From Embleya sp040605455 (lineage in GTDB: Bacteria; Actinomycetota; Actinomycetes; Streptomycetales; Streptomycetaceae), in contig NZ_JBEXCV010000012.1 of the NCBI RefSeq assembly GCF_040605455.1, positions 34,777-98,776 on the forward strand: a DNA stretch of 64,000 bases, given 5' to 3'. Below, in pieces: positions 52,379 to 61,176 of this stretch (positions are counted from its first letter, which is position 1; each line of letters begins with the position of its first letter). The notes under the pieces were generated by a model that saw nothing but the letters and a program-made list of their open reading frames with translations, was not told the DNA's origin and searched no databases. The translations under genes and the position numbers were made by a program.

Positions 52379-52709
52379 CGTGCCACTCCGCTTCCGGGCG
52401 CGCCTGCCCGTTCGAATGTGATCGGTCCTGGCGCAGGCGACTCCAGGACCACGATCCGGTCGGGGAACTCCGTTGCCGTCGTGGGACGGAGACCGTGCTC
52501 CTCCACTCGGGTGGGTGGGGCCGGCACGGCGGCGATCCGCCGGCCCGGTTTTGCCCTCCGGGGTGTGTCGCCGTCGCGGCGGGCGGCGTGTACCCGGCCG
52601 ATCGGATCGACGACGGTGTCGTGTTCGCGGGTGGGTTCTTCGATGGAGGCACCGTCCGGCAGCTGCGGTATTCACACATAGCCGAGTCCTCGTGGAGATG
52701 TGGGGGCGA
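52379..52709 (-). promoter_or_regulatory. narK-narG intergenic region
   Basis: A 331-base gap with no supported gene between two same-strand genes, long enough for a separate narG promoter. I could not identify a clear operator. Confidence 0.4.
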
Positions 52710-53963
52710 TCATGCGGGCGTTCGGGTGAGGCCGGGCCGGGCGCCGGCGGCGGCCCGTCGCACCCCGGTGACGGTGAACACGAGTGCGGCGACCGCAACC
52801 AGAACCAGCAAAAGCAAACCCAGGGCATAGCTCCCGGTGGCGCTGAAGATGACCCCCATGACCAGGGGCGGGACGAAACCGCCCAGGCCGCCTGCGGCGC
52901 CGACGACGCCGGTGATCGAGCCGACCTTGTTCGCAGGCGCGAGGAGGGCGACGAGGGCGAAGGTGGCGCCGCTGCTCGCGCCGAGAGCTGCGGCCATGGC
53001 GAGGAAGGCGACGGTGCCCACCGGGGCGAGGGGCGGGGTGGCCGACTGGACGGCCGCGCCCACGATTACGACGGCCAAGGCGCCCGCCAGGACCCGGGTG
53101 GGGCCCATTCGGTCCGAGAGCCACCCGCCGACCGGGCGCATGGCCACGGCCAGCAGGACGAAACCGGCCATCCGGTTCGCCGCGTCCGCCTGGCCGAGTC
53201 CGTAGCCGGTCTTGAGGTAGGTCGGCAGGTAGACCGAGAAGGCGACGTAGCCGCCGAACGCGACCGCGTACAGGGCGGATGCCTGCCAGGTGAGGGGCAG
53301 CCGCATGGTGTCTGCCAGCCGCCGGGAGAGCGGTTCGCTCGGGACGGTGCGGCCGGGTGCGTCGCGCAGCAGTACCGCTGCGAGCACGGCGTACAGGGCG
53401 AGCGTTGCGGCGGTGATGAGGAAGGGATTGGCCATACCGTGAGCGTCGACGAGCTTGACGGTCGTCAGCGCGCTGATCGCCGTGCCTCCCATCCCGGCTC
53501 CGAAGATGCCGATGGCCGACCCGCGTCGCTCCGGTGGGAACCAGGCGCTGACGAACGGCACTCCGACAGCGAAGGCAGTCCCCCCGATGCCGAGGAAAAA
53601 GCCGCCCGCGAGCAGGGCGATCAGCGAGGAGTGTCCGGCAACGCCCAGGTAGAGCACGGGCACGATCGTCGCGGCCGACACCAGAGGGAACATCACTCGG
53701 CCGCCGAACCGGTCGGTCAGCGCCCCTACCGGAACCCGTCCGAGGGAGCCGACCACGACGGGCACCGCCACCAGCAGGGACTGCTCGAACGAACCGAGCG
53801 CCAGGGACTCCTTGAACCGCGGGCCCAGCGGGCTCAACAGTGCCCACGCCCAGAAGTTGACCGCGAATCCCAGCGTCGCCAGCGTGAGCATCATCCACGC
53901 GCGACCGCCCGGGCCCCCTGCCGGCGCCGGTGCCGTGTCGGCGGTGTCGTCAGGCGCGCGCAT
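52710..53963 (-). CDS. narK: Nitrate/nitrite transporter (NarK-type MFS)
   Basis: A 417-residue, twelve-helix permease. ATG 53963 (MRAPDDTADTAPAPAGGPGG) has AGAGGT upstream. NarK hallmarks are FAVNFWAWALLSPLGPRFKE in helix 1, the GRVPVGALTDRFGGR loop, and the nitrate signatures AGFFLGIGGTAFAVGVPFVS-like in helix 5 (GGFFLGIGGTAFAVGVPFVS) and GALGASSGATFALVALLAP-like in helix 11. It supplies nitrate to NarGHI and exports nitrite. Same strand as narGHJI, 331 bp upstream. Confidence 0.92.
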   Translation of the reverse strand: MRAPDDTADTAPAPAGGPGGRAWMMLTLATLGFAVNFWAWALLSPLGPRFKESLALGSFEQSLLVAVPVVVGSLGRVPVGALTDRFGGRVMFPLVSAATIVPVLYLGVAGHSSLIALLAGGFFLGIGGTAFAVGVPFVSAWFPPERRGSAIGIFGAGMGGTAISALTTVKLVDAHGMANPFLITAATLALYAVLAAVLLRDAPGRTVPSEPLSRRLADTMRLPLTWQASALYAVAFGGYVAFSVYLPTYLKTGYGLGQADAANRMAGFVLLAVAMRPVGGWLSDRMGPTRVLAGALAVVIVGAAVQSATPPLAPVGTVAFLAMAAALGASSGATFALVALLAPANKVGSITGVVGAAGGLGGFVPPLVMGVIFSATGSYALGLLLLVLVAVAALVFTVTGVRRAAAGARPGLTRTPA

Positions 53964-54569
53964 CGTGTACCTCTCGGTCGAGTCGTGACGAGAGCGCCAC
54001 CCGAATGCGGGACGCTGCGGTCCCGACACCGCCTCGGCGGCTCCCAGCCACCAGATTCGTCGAACCTGCCTGTGACCGCATGGGCCATTGGTCCCGTCGA
54101 CCGGTGTCTACCGGCCGTGGCCACCAGCGGGTCGGGGCAACATGGGGGTGGCCGCACAGCTCGCCGGAAGGTTGTCGGGCGCCAACAGCCGTACCGCGAC
54201 GGCGAGGATCGCAGACGTCGAAGAGGGCCCTCGACTTCAACGCCGGCACGACATCGGCTACATGCGACTACGGCCGGCGGATCTTGGGACCGCCCACATG
54301 CTTCGGTCCGGAAGCTGGACCTCGCCGGCCTCCTCGACCACGTCATGGACGACCTCCTCCACGCCCGATTGCCGAATTTCACCGAACGAACCGTGTGAAA
54401 GCGGAAGAGCGGCACAATTTTTCGGCTTGCCCGCCAGGGGTCCTCGACAGGAAGGTCCTTACGCGCCCCGCCCGCCTGCGCCGACTTTGTCCGGCTCGCG
54501 GATGTCCCGTCGTCCCGGTCACTCGGGTGCCACATGCGCCACCGTGCCCGGCAGTGGAACCCTGGGAGT
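53964..54569. other. Divergent intergenic region, 606 bases
   Basis: No intact gene. A frame ending KLDLAGLLDHVMDDLLHARL then PNFTERTV (stop near 54398) looks protein-like at its end only and may be the tail of a lost gene. No promoter element was pinned down. Confidence 0.35.
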
Positions 54570-55679
54570 ATGAAGAACCGTCACGTGACGCTGTGTCTGT
54601 GCGGAGACGTGATGCTGGGCCGCGGCATCGACCAGATTCTTCCGCACCCGGGTGATCCGTCTCTGCGCGAGGGTTTCGTCGGCGACGCGCGTGACTACGT
54701 GCGATTGGCGGAGGAGGCCAACGGGCCCATTCCCCGACCGGTGGGCTTCCGTTGGCCCTGGGGCGACGCACTGGACGTCCTCGACGCCGAGGCACCGGAC
54801 GTCCGGATCGTGAATCTGGAGACCGGCATCACCACGAGTGACGACTTCGAACCGTTCAAGGCCGTGCACTACCGGATGCACCCCGACAACATTCCGTGCC
54901 TGGAGGCGGTCCGTCCGGATGTCTGCGTCCTGGCGAACAACCACGTCCTCGACTTCGGCCGTGCGGGTCTGGCGGAAACCCTCGACGTGCTACGCGGGGC
55001 CGGGCTGCGCACCGCCGGCGCGGGGGGCGGCATCGCGGAGGCCCGGCGCCCCGCGGTGGTGCCCGTCGGGGAAGGCGGGCGGGTGGTGGTCTTCTCCCAG
55101 GGGATGCCGTCCAGCGGGGTACCGCCCGATTGGGCCGCGACCGAGAACCGCTCCGGCGTCGACTTCACCCACGACGCGTCGGAGCGGGGTGCTGCGGAGC
55201 TCGTCGCACGGGTGGGTCGGGCGAAGCTCCCGGGGGACATCGTGGTCGCTTCCGTCCACTGGGGCCCGAATTGGGGCTACGACATCGAGCGGTCGCAGAC
55301 TCGGTACGCGCGCCGCCTGATCGACGGTGGCGTCGACGTCGTGCACGGCCACTCCTCGCACCATCCTCGGGCGATCCACGTGTACCGGAACAAACTGATT
55401 TTGTACGGCTGCGGCGACTGCGTCGACGACTACGAAGGCATCCGTGGCTACGAGTCCTACCGCGACGACCTGCGACTCCTGTACATCGCCACCGTGGCGC
55501 GCGATACGGGAGAGCTGGCCGCTCTGCGCATGGCGCCCCTGCGGGCCGTGAGGATGCGTCTCCGGCGCGCCCCACGCGTTGATGTCGAGTGGCTGGCGAC
55601 AACGCTGACCCGGGCCGGCCGCCCGTTCGGGACCGAGGTGGGCCCGGAGCCCGACGACTGCCTCGTGCTCCACCGCTGA
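54570..55679 (+). CDS. CapA-family protein (poly-gamma-glutamate capsule-type metallophosphatase)
   Basis: A 369-residue protein starting MKNRHVTLCLCGDVMLGRGI. It has the CapA/PGA_cap fold of calcineurin-like phosphoesterases: CGDVMLGRGID, VNLETGITTS, VCVLANNHVLDFG, VASVHWGPNWGYD and VVHGHSSHHPRAIHVYRNKL. The D/N/H metal ligands are present. No signal peptide is visible, unlike many CapA proteins. The role is uncertain since no other capsule genes are nearby. The GGGAG ribosome binding site is only one base from the ATG, so translation may be weak or start slightly differently. Confidence 0.85.
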   Translation: MKNRHVTLCLCGDVMLGRGIDQILPHPGDPSLREGFVGDARDYVRLAEEANGPIPRPVGFRWPWGDALDVLDAEAPDVRIVNLETGITTSDDFEPFKAVHYRMHPDNIPCLEAVRPDVCVLANNHVLDFGRAGLAETLDVLRGAGLRTAGAGGGIAEARRPAVVPVGEGGRVVVFSQGMPSSGVPPDWAATENRSGVDFTHDASERGAAELVARVGRAKLPGDIVVASVHWGPNWGYDIERSQTRYARRLIDGGVDVVHGHSSHHPRAIHVYRNKLILYGCGDCVDDYEGIRGYESYRDDLRLLYIATVARDTGELAALRMAPLRAVRMRLRRAPRVDVEWLATTLTRAGRPFGTEVGPEPDDCLVLHR

Positions 55680-55877
55680 CCGACCGCGCGGGCGCCTCGT
55701 CGACGGGCTCCGCGGCATCATCGCCCGGCCGGCCGGCGGGCCGTTCGAAGAAGTCGGGCGGGGGCCGATGAGTTTCCCCGCGATCCGCAGTCCAAGATCA
55801 TGGCTGGTGCGGCGCGACATGAGCGCGCTCTGGCCGAATCAGCCGAGAACCCGACACGAGACACCGAGGAACCTTTG

Positions 55878-56450
55878 ATGCGTACTTTGATCAGCACCGC
55901 CTTCATCTCGCTGGACGGCGTCGTGGAGGGCCCGGGCGGGGAGCCCGGCTACCGGAACTCCGGATGGACGTTCAAGGACGTCGAGTTCCTCCCGGAGGCG
56001 TTCGAGATCAAGGGCCGGGAGCAGAAGGAGGCCGCCGCGATGATGATGGGCCGGGTCAGCTACCGGGCGTTCAGCGCGGTGTGGCCGGACATGGCGGACT
56101 TCGCCGACTACAAGGTGATGCCGAAGTTCGTCGTTTCCACCACTCTCACCGAGAACGACCTGGTGTCGAACTGGGGCGAGACGACGATCCTGCGTTCGCT
56201 CGACGACGTCGCCGCGCTGAAGGAGACCGAGGGCGGTCCGATCATCCTGCACGGCAGTGCCTCCTTGAACCAGGCCCTCTCGGACGCCGGCCTGATCGAC
56301 CGCTACCACCTGCTGGTCTTCCCGCTCCTGCTCGGCGCGGGCAAGCGGCTGTTCAGCGCCACGGACAAGGACACCCAGAAGCTGAAGCTCGTCGAACACC
56401 AGGCGTACGCCAACGGCCTACAGAAGAACGTGTTCGACGTCGTCCGCTGA
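55878..56450 (+). CDS. Dihydrofolate reductase/RibD C-terminal family protein
   Basis: A 190-residue protein starting MRTLISTAFISLDGVVEGPG at ATG 55878, with CGAGGA seven bases upstream. It has the RibD_C/DHFR fold signatures: SLDGVVEG, AAAMMMGRVSYRAFSAVWPD, KFVVSTTLTENDLVSNW, GPIILHGSASLNQALSDAGL and LLVFPLLLGAGKRLF. Such stand-alone proteins reduce unknown substrates with NADPH. It follows the capA-like gene by 198 bases and is probably separate. Confidence 0.88.
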   Translation: MRTLISTAFISLDGVVEGPGGEPGYRNSGWTFKDVEFLPEAFEIKGREQKEAAAMMMGRVSYRAFSAVWPDMADFADYKVMPKFVVSTTLTENDLVSNWGETTILRSLDDVAALKETEGGPIILHGSASLNQALSDAGLIDRYHLLVFPLLLGAGKRLFSATDKDTQKLKLVEHQAYANGLQKNVFDVVR

Positions 56451-56530
56451 CCGGGCGCCCGACGGCTGTGTCCGTGCCGAGCGTGAGGCGCGGCCGACAC
56501 CGCCGGTCGGCGCACTGTCGTGGCGGGGCC

Positions 56531-56932
56531 TCAGGCGCGGCGCGGAGAGCGCGGGTTGGAGGAGTCCGCGTCCTGGGGATCGACGCCGGTGGTCGCGGTG
56601 GCGTCCTCGCCTCCACTGGGACGACGGGAGGGCCCCTTGGGGCCTCGGTCGTGTGTGCCCTTGCCGCCGGATGTAGCGCCTTGTTCTTCGCCTCGGCGTC
56701 CCAAGCTTTCCACCGTGTCGCCGGGCACCTCCTCGGTCTCCTCCTTCGACTCGGTCCGTCCGGGTCCCGGAGGTGGGGCGAATTCGTCCGGATGGAACGA
56801 CCGGTGCGCGCTGTCGTTGTCACCTTGGCGCCTGGCGTTCACGGAGGGGGACCAGCCGCGGTTGTCGGCGTCGACGCGGCCGGCGGCGCTCTCGTTGCGG
56901 GACTTCTCGGCAGGGTTCTTGCGTGTTGTCAT
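56531..56932 (-). CDS. Hydrophilic, probably disordered hypothetical protein
   Basis: A 133-residue protein starting MTTRKNPAEKSRNESAAGRV. It has almost no hydrophobic residues and is rich in Asp, Glu, Lys, Arg, Gly, Pro and Ser, so it is likely disordered. Segments such as DNRGWSPSVNARRQGDNDSA and HDRGPKGPSRRPSGG recur in small actinomycete proteins of unknown role. No clear ribosome binding site. Confidence 0.55.
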   Translation of the reverse strand: MTTRKNPAEKSRNESAAGRVDADNRGWSPSVNARRQGDNDSAHRSFHPDEFAPPPGPGRTESKEETEEVPGDTVESLGRRGEEQGATSGGKGTHDRGPKGPSRRPSGGEDATATTGVDPQDADSSNPRSPRRA

Positions 56933-57086
56933 GGCGTACCGCCAACATCGTCCCCGAGACCCCGCCCAAGCGGACGAGGGCGCCCCAAGTCTAACCGCCA
57001 CGTGGTCCGAGCGATCGGGTCGCCGAGCGCGGTGCGGCGAGCCACGGTGACCCTCGGCGACCCGCCACAGGTAGGAGGGGGTTGGC

Positions 57087-58028
57087 TCAGGGCAGCAGGT
57101 TGCGCAGGACGACGGAGGCGAGGGCGGCGTCGAGCGCGCCGACGCCGGTGAGGTCGGCGATGGTGATCGCGTTGAGCGGTCGGTGGGGTGGGTTCTTCAG
57201 GAGCAGACCCGCGGGGTGGTCGGTGTGCCGGCCTGCGGTGCCGCTGCGGACCGCGTGGCCGAAATCGCCGTGGTCGATGCACTGCTCGTGGTCGTCGGTG
57301 GCTATCAGCTGTGCGCGGCCGAAGAGGGCTGCGGGTAGTTCGTTCTTGTGGGGCATGTCGGCGCCGATGCCTGTGACGTGCGTGCCTTCGCCGACGGCCT
57401 GCGCCTCAAGGACGGGGGAGGTGGCGGGGGTAGTGGTGACGATGATGTCGGCTTCGGCCGCCGTGCGGGCGGTGGCGGGGCGGGCGTGGAGTCCTTGCGT
57501 GTCCAGCCAGGTGCAGAGGTTCTGTGCCCGGTGCAGGGCGCGGCTGTGAACCAGGACGCGAGCGAGGGGCCGGAGCCGGGCCAGCCACGTTACTTGGAGA
57601 CGGGCCTGTTCGCCGGTGCCGAACACGGCCAGGGTGGTGGCGTCGGGACGGGCCAGGGCGTGGGTGATCAGTGCGCCGGCGGCCGCGGTGCGTAGGGCGG
57701 TCAGCAGTCCGCCGTCGTTCAGGAGGGCGCGGACCTGGCCGGTGCGGGCGTCGAGTGCGCAGACCAGGCCGTGGTTGGAGGGGAGCCCGTTGCGGTTGTT
57801 CCGGTAGAACCCGGTGGCGATCTTGACGGTGAAGGTGTCGGAGCCGGTGATCCATCCGGCTTTGACGTGGCAGTCCCCTTCGGCGTCGGGGAAGTCCAGG
57901 TGCAGGGGCGAGGGGACGGTGGTGCGGCCTTCGGCGTGGGCGATCAGGGCCTCGCGGACGGTGTCCATGACGAGATGGGGCGGTGCGGCCTCGGCGATGG
58001 CTGGTCTGTCGAAGAGGGGGAGGCTCAC
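57087..58028 (-). CDS. Ornithine cyclodeaminase/mu-crystallin family protein
   Basis: A 313-residue NAD(P)-binding enzyme. GTG 58028 (MSLPLFDRPAIAEAAPPHLV) overlaps the preceding stop by four bases (GTGA), which is preferred over ATG 58046. Family features are VKAGWITGSDTFTVKIATGF, LNDGGLLTALRTAAAGALIT, the dinucleotide motif TLAVFGTGEQARLQVTWL and HVTGIGADMPHKNELPAALF. Members deaminate ornithine to proline or reduce imines. The coupled aminotransferase suggests it processes a keto- or imino-acid made by that enzyme. Confidence 0.88.
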   Translation of the reverse strand: MSLPLFDRPAIAEAAPPHLVMDTVREALIAHAEGRTTVPSPLHLDFPDAEGDCHVKAGWITGSDTFTVKIATGFYRNNRNGLPSNHGLVCALDARTGQVRALLNDGGLLTALRTAAAGALITHALARPDATTLAVFGTGEQARLQVTWLARLRPLARVLVHSRALHRAQNLCTWLDTQGLHARPATARTAAEADIIVTTTPATSPVLEAQAVGEGTHVTGIGADMPHKNELPAALFGRAQLIATDDHEQCIDHGDFGHAVRSGTAGRHTDHPAGLLLKNPPHRPLNAITIADLTGVGALDAALASVVLRNLLP

Positions 58029-59158
58029 CGGTGATCGCCCATCCATGAGGCGAAGGCATCCAGGCCCCGTTCGGGGTGGGCACGGCCGATACCGATGCGG
58101 AACCGATCGATGGGCGTCGGGGTGAGGTCGGAGCGGTAGATGCTTGCGGGCAGCAGGAGAACGCCGGCTTCCTCGACCAGGCGGGTGCAGAAGGTCTCGA
58201 CGCCTTCGGCTCCCAGGTAACGGGGGTAGGCGACGCAACCGCCGTCGGGGGCCTGCCAGTCGAAGTGCTCGGGGAACCGGGCGAAGAACGCGTCGAACGC
58301 GGGGAGGTTCGCGGCGATCAGGGCCCGGTTGCGTTCGAGGATGACGGTGCGGGACTTGAGGGCGATGCGGGCCAGGACCTCGCTGGGCGCGGCGTTGCAG
58401 ATGGTGGTGTAGTGCTTGGCCCGCTCCAGGCGCGAGCGCAGGTCGGCGTCACGGCAGGTGATCCAGCCGATGCGCAGTCCGGGTAGACCCAGGGATTTCG
58501 AAGTGACGTTCAGAGACAGGGCGCGCGGGGACAGGTCGGCGGCGTTGGGCAGGGTGCGCCGGGTGTCGCGCTCGAGGCCCCGGTAGACCTCGTCGCTGAA
58601 GAGGTGGATGCCGCGTTCGTCGCACAGACGGGCCAGCGCCGTGAAGTCGGCCGCGTCGATGACCTTGCCGGTGGGGTTGTTGGGGAAGTTGACCGAGACG
58701 ACACGGGTGTCGGGACGGATCGCGGCGGCCACCGCGTCCAGGTCCAGGGCCCAGTCCCGGTCCGCGTCGAGGGCCACCCCCGTGACGTCGCACAGGGCGA
58801 GGGGAACGGTTTCCGCCGCCTGGTAGTTCGGGGTCACGACCACCGCATGGTCGCCCGCGCCGAGCAGGACGTTCATGGCGAGGTAGAGGGCTTCCTCGGC
58901 CCCGGCGAAGCAGATGACGTCGTCCGCGTCCGCTTGGGTGTAGGTCTGCGCGATCGCTTCCCGCAGGGCGGGGTCGCCGAAGGTCTCGGTGTAGCCCAGC
59001 GAAAGATCCTCGAAATCCTTGCGATCGGCGTCGTCGGCCAGCGCCAGCAACTCGCTCAGCGTCATCGTCTGCGCGTCGGAGGCGGTCAGGTGATGGCGAG
59101 CGGTGAATTCCCAGCGGGAGAAGTATCGTTCCAGGCGGAAGTCCGGCAGGCGCGTCAT
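58025..59158 (-). CDS. PLP-dependent class I/II aminotransferase
   Basis: A 377-residue aminotransferase, start MTRLPDFRLERYFSRWEFTA at ATG 59158. Fold type I features are LSLGYTETFGDPALREAIAQ, FPNNPTGKVIDAADF, the pyridoxal lysine in LNVTSKSLGLPGLRIGW and the C-terminal arginine in FRIGIG. The N-terminus (LERYFSRWEFTARHHLTASD) is typical of capreomycidine-synthase-like proteins, so an arginine-derived substrate is possible. Coupled upstream to a broken regulator (ATGA) and downstream to the ornithine cyclodeaminase (GTGA). Confidence 0.87.
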   Translation of the reverse strand: MTRLPDFRLERYFSRWEFTARHHLTASDAQTMTLSELLALADDADRKDFEDLSLGYTETFGDPALREAIAQTYTQADADDVICFAGAEEALYLAMNVLLGAGDHAVVVTPNYQAAETVPLALCDVTGVALDADRDWALDLDAVAAAIRPDTRVVSVNFPNNPTGKVIDAADFTALARLCDERGIHLFSDEVYRGLERDTRRTLPNAADLSPRALSLNVTSKSLGLPGLRIGWITCRDADLRSRLERAKHYTTICNAAPSEVLARIALKSRTVILERNRALIAANLPAFDAFFARFPEHFDWQAPDGGCVAYPRYLGAEGVETFCTRLVEEAGVLLLPASIYRSDLTPTPIDRFRIGIGRAHPERGLDAFASWMGDHR

Positions 59159-59585
59159 GACGAAGTCCTTTGAGCTCTGTGTTCGGCGAGCAGCGTGTAG
59201 AGGGTGGAGCGTGAAGCCTTCAGGGCGCCGGCGACCAGCGGGACGGCACGACGTACGGCGAAGACCCCGGCGTCGTCCAGCCGGCCGACGACCTCCCGGC
59301 GGTCGCTGCGGCTGAGGCGCTCGGCGGGCTTGCCGGCCTCGCGGACGTAGGTGCCGAAGATGTGCTGCACGTGGTCGGCCCGGTCGTGCTCGAACAACGG
59401 CTCCGGTCGCCGCACGGTGGGCGCACCGAAAGCGGCCAGGACCGATGCGGCCTGTTCCAGCGGGGTCGGTCGGTGTCCGGGTCGTGGAGGACCGCCTCGG
59501 TGTACGGGCCCAGCAGCAGTGCGACGGCCTGACAGACCGGGGCCCATGTCCGCACTCGCGGGTCCTGGTCCGGCTCGATTCCCAT
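59155..59585 (-). pseudogene. YheO-like PAS/HTH regulator with internal deletion and frameshift
   Basis: The reverse strand from ATG 59585 reads MGIEPDQDPRVRTWAPVCQA then VALLLGPYTEAVLHDPDTDR, the start of the YheO-like PAS domain. At about 59465 the frame shifts to TPLEQAASVLAAFGAPTVRR. It ends in the usual HTH (EVVGRLDDAGVFAVRRAVPL, ALKASRSTLYTLLAEHRA). About 70 residues that normally lie between the D-R and D-R-T-P sites are missing, and the junction is -1. The stop overlaps the aminotransferase start. The regulator is probably dead, or works only in part if read through. Confidence 0.75.
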
Positions 59586-59589
59586 ACTT

Positions 59590-59622
59590 GGACTGTACGT
59601 CCAGTTCGGATTGAATGTCCAG
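59590..59622 (-). promoter_or_regulatory. Pair of GGAYTGWAYGTCCAG sites before the aminotransferase operon
   Basis: GGACTGTACGTCCAG (59590-59604) and GGATTGAATGTCCAG (59608-59622) are direct repeats 18 bp apart, each with imperfect GGAC/GTCC symmetry, directly upstream of the regulator start. A weaker GTCGAACGTCCG follows near 59633. They are probably operators of the YheO-like regulator. Confidence 0.55.
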
Positions 59623-60002
59623 GTCGGTCGTTGTCGAACGTCCGTCGCTGCCGGCAAGGCCCGTCTGGTGCGCTGATTGGCGACTACTTGGCGAATCGGA
59701 GTCTCCGGCGACCCGTCAGGCCTGGGCTGACGCGGTTGTTCGTCGTCACGGACACGAGTACCGACCCCGGCCCGTCTTTGCCGAGATGTCGGGTGGCACC
59801 CCGTAGGGGTCGGGGTCGGCCCGGAAGCTCGGGCAGTGCTGTTCATGCGCGGAGCGCTGTCCCTCGCGTACTCGGGTTGCGCAATACGGATAGCCGGCCA
59901 TGGGGTGTGGACCTAGCGTGAACCGCCGGCTGTGATCACGCGGTGGCCGATGTGCCGCCGACCCAGGTCGTCCGCACGTCTGCGGGCAGGAACGGGCATT
60001 CG
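59623..60002. other. Intergenic region without a supported gene
   Basis: About 380 bases between divergent genes. Apart from the operator pair at its left edge no signal or gene was recognised. Confidence 0.4.
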
Positions 60003-60368
60003 ATGAAATCCAGTACGGCAAACCATGAGCTCCGGGGGCAATCCACGACGCTTCGACGTCGACTCGGCATGGCGGCCGCGGCCGCGTTGCTCCTCACCGG
60101 TGGCGCGGTCGTCGTGGCTCCCAGCGCGACGGCCGCGTCGCATCCGTCGTGCGACCTGGACTTCAGGGACCACGTCGTGGAGATCTCCGGCAGCAACGTC
60201 CGGTTGCGATCCAAGCCGAGCGGCAACTCCACGGTGCTTCGGTTGCTGCAGAAAGGTGCCGACGTCACCGTCTACTGCCAGAAGGACGCCGGGGAGGCCA
60301 ACTGGTGGTACTACGTGAAGCACAACGCCAGTGGGGTCAAGGGTTGGGTGTGGTGGGCGTACGCCTAG
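60003..60368 (+). CDS. Secreted SH3-domain protein
   Basis: A 121-residue exported protein. ATG 60003 (MKSSTANHELRGQSTTLRRR) leads into a signal peptide (LGMAAAAALLLTGGAVVVAP, cleavage near SATAAS). The mature 75 residues form one bacterial SH3 domain (SNVRLRSKPSGNSTVLRLLQ, VTVYCQKDAGEANWWYYVKH, GVKGWVWWAYA). Cysteines at VTVYC and HPSC may form a disulfide. Such domains often bind cell wall peptides. The ribosome binding site is weak. Confidence 0.8.
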   Translation: MKSSTANHELRGQSTTLRRRLGMAAAAALLLTGGAVVVAPSATAASHPSCDLDFRDHVVEISGSNVRLRSKPSGNSTVLRLLQKGADVTVYCQKDAGEANWWYYVKHNASGVKGWVWWAYA

Positions 60369-60675
60369 GCGCCCGCCGGCCCTGACGGGAGGGCGTCGCG
60401 GACGGCCGGCCGATGGTCGTATGGGCGCAGCGCGGTGACCGAGTGCTGCCCCGGCACCGCACCCGTGGTCGTCGAGCGTCGGTGACGTGGTGCGTCGACG
60501 GATGGCGGTTCGCCTGCGCCCCGGTGGGGTGGGAGGAGACCGCGCAGCCCGCCACGACCGCGGTCTCCGTCCCCGGCTCGACGCCGCCCGGCAGTTCCTC
60601 GCACCGGGACCGACCGGAACCGCCCATCGCCGAGGCGGTGGGCGGTTGACCCCGGCCGGCGCGCGCCGTTCGGTC
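60369..60675. other. Convergent intergenic region
   Basis: About 307 bases between two convergent genes with no supported gene. No strong terminator hairpin was confirmed by eye. Confidence 0.4.
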
Positions 60676-61176
60676 TCAGCCCCGGCTCCGCGACCGGTTC
60701 CAGTTCTCGCTGGTGGTGAAGTGGGTGTCGTAGAGCTCCTGGACGTCGAGGAGGCTCTCCGGCGGCACCTTGCCGTAGGCGATGCGCTCCAAGTGCCGGA
60801 AATACTCGAAGCGTTCGACGCCCGGGGTGATCACGATCAGGATGTCCGCGTCCTCCCCCGGTGCGGCGGCGAACGCGTGGTCGAGGCCCGGCGGCACGAT
60901 GACCACGTCGCCCTTCTCGGCGGTGACCACTTGGTCGCCGGACAGGAGTTGCGCCGTCCCGTCGAGCAGGTAGAACAATTCGGCCGACCGCGAATGCCGG
61001 TGCGGCGTGGCGCCGTTCGCGCCGTCGGCGAGGGTGACGCGCTGGGTGGACAGCGCGCCCCCGGTGGAACTGCTGTCCGCCAGGAGCCGGATGGTGGTCG
61101 GGGCGCGACCGATCACCTCCGCATCGGTGGAACGGAGCAGGACGGAGTCGTCGAAGCCGGGAACGATGAGCGACAT
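60676..61176 (-). CDS. Cupin-domain protein
   Basis: A 166-residue protein. ATG 61176 (MSLIVPGFDDSVLLRSTDAE) follows GGGAGGA. The cupin is clear: TPHRHSRSAELFYLLDGTAQ (motif 1, H-x-H...E) and VIVPPGLDHAFAAAPGEDAD (motif 2). The C-terminal helix (GVERFEYFRHLERIAYGKVP, ESLLDVQELYDTHF) is typical of actinobacterial cupins of unknown substrate. Expected to bind a metal ion; function not known. Confidence 0.85.
   Translation of the reverse strand: MSLIVPGFDDSVLLRSTDAEVIGRAPTTIRLLADSSSTGGALSTQRVTLADGANGATPHRHSRSAELFYLLDGTAQLLSGDQVVTAEKGDVVIVPPGLDHAFAAAPGEDADILIVITPGVERFEYFRHLERIAYGKVPPESLLDVQELYDTHFTTSENWNRSRSRG

Noticed and set aside
52379..52828. Longer N-terminus for NarG
   Set aside because: The extra 150 residues are Arg/Pro-rich and absent from NarG proteins; GTG 52378 has a ribosome binding site.
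54250..54400. Possible transposase tail in the narK-capA gap
   Set aside because: Only a short protein-like end is seen, with no DDE motif or terminal inverted repeats.
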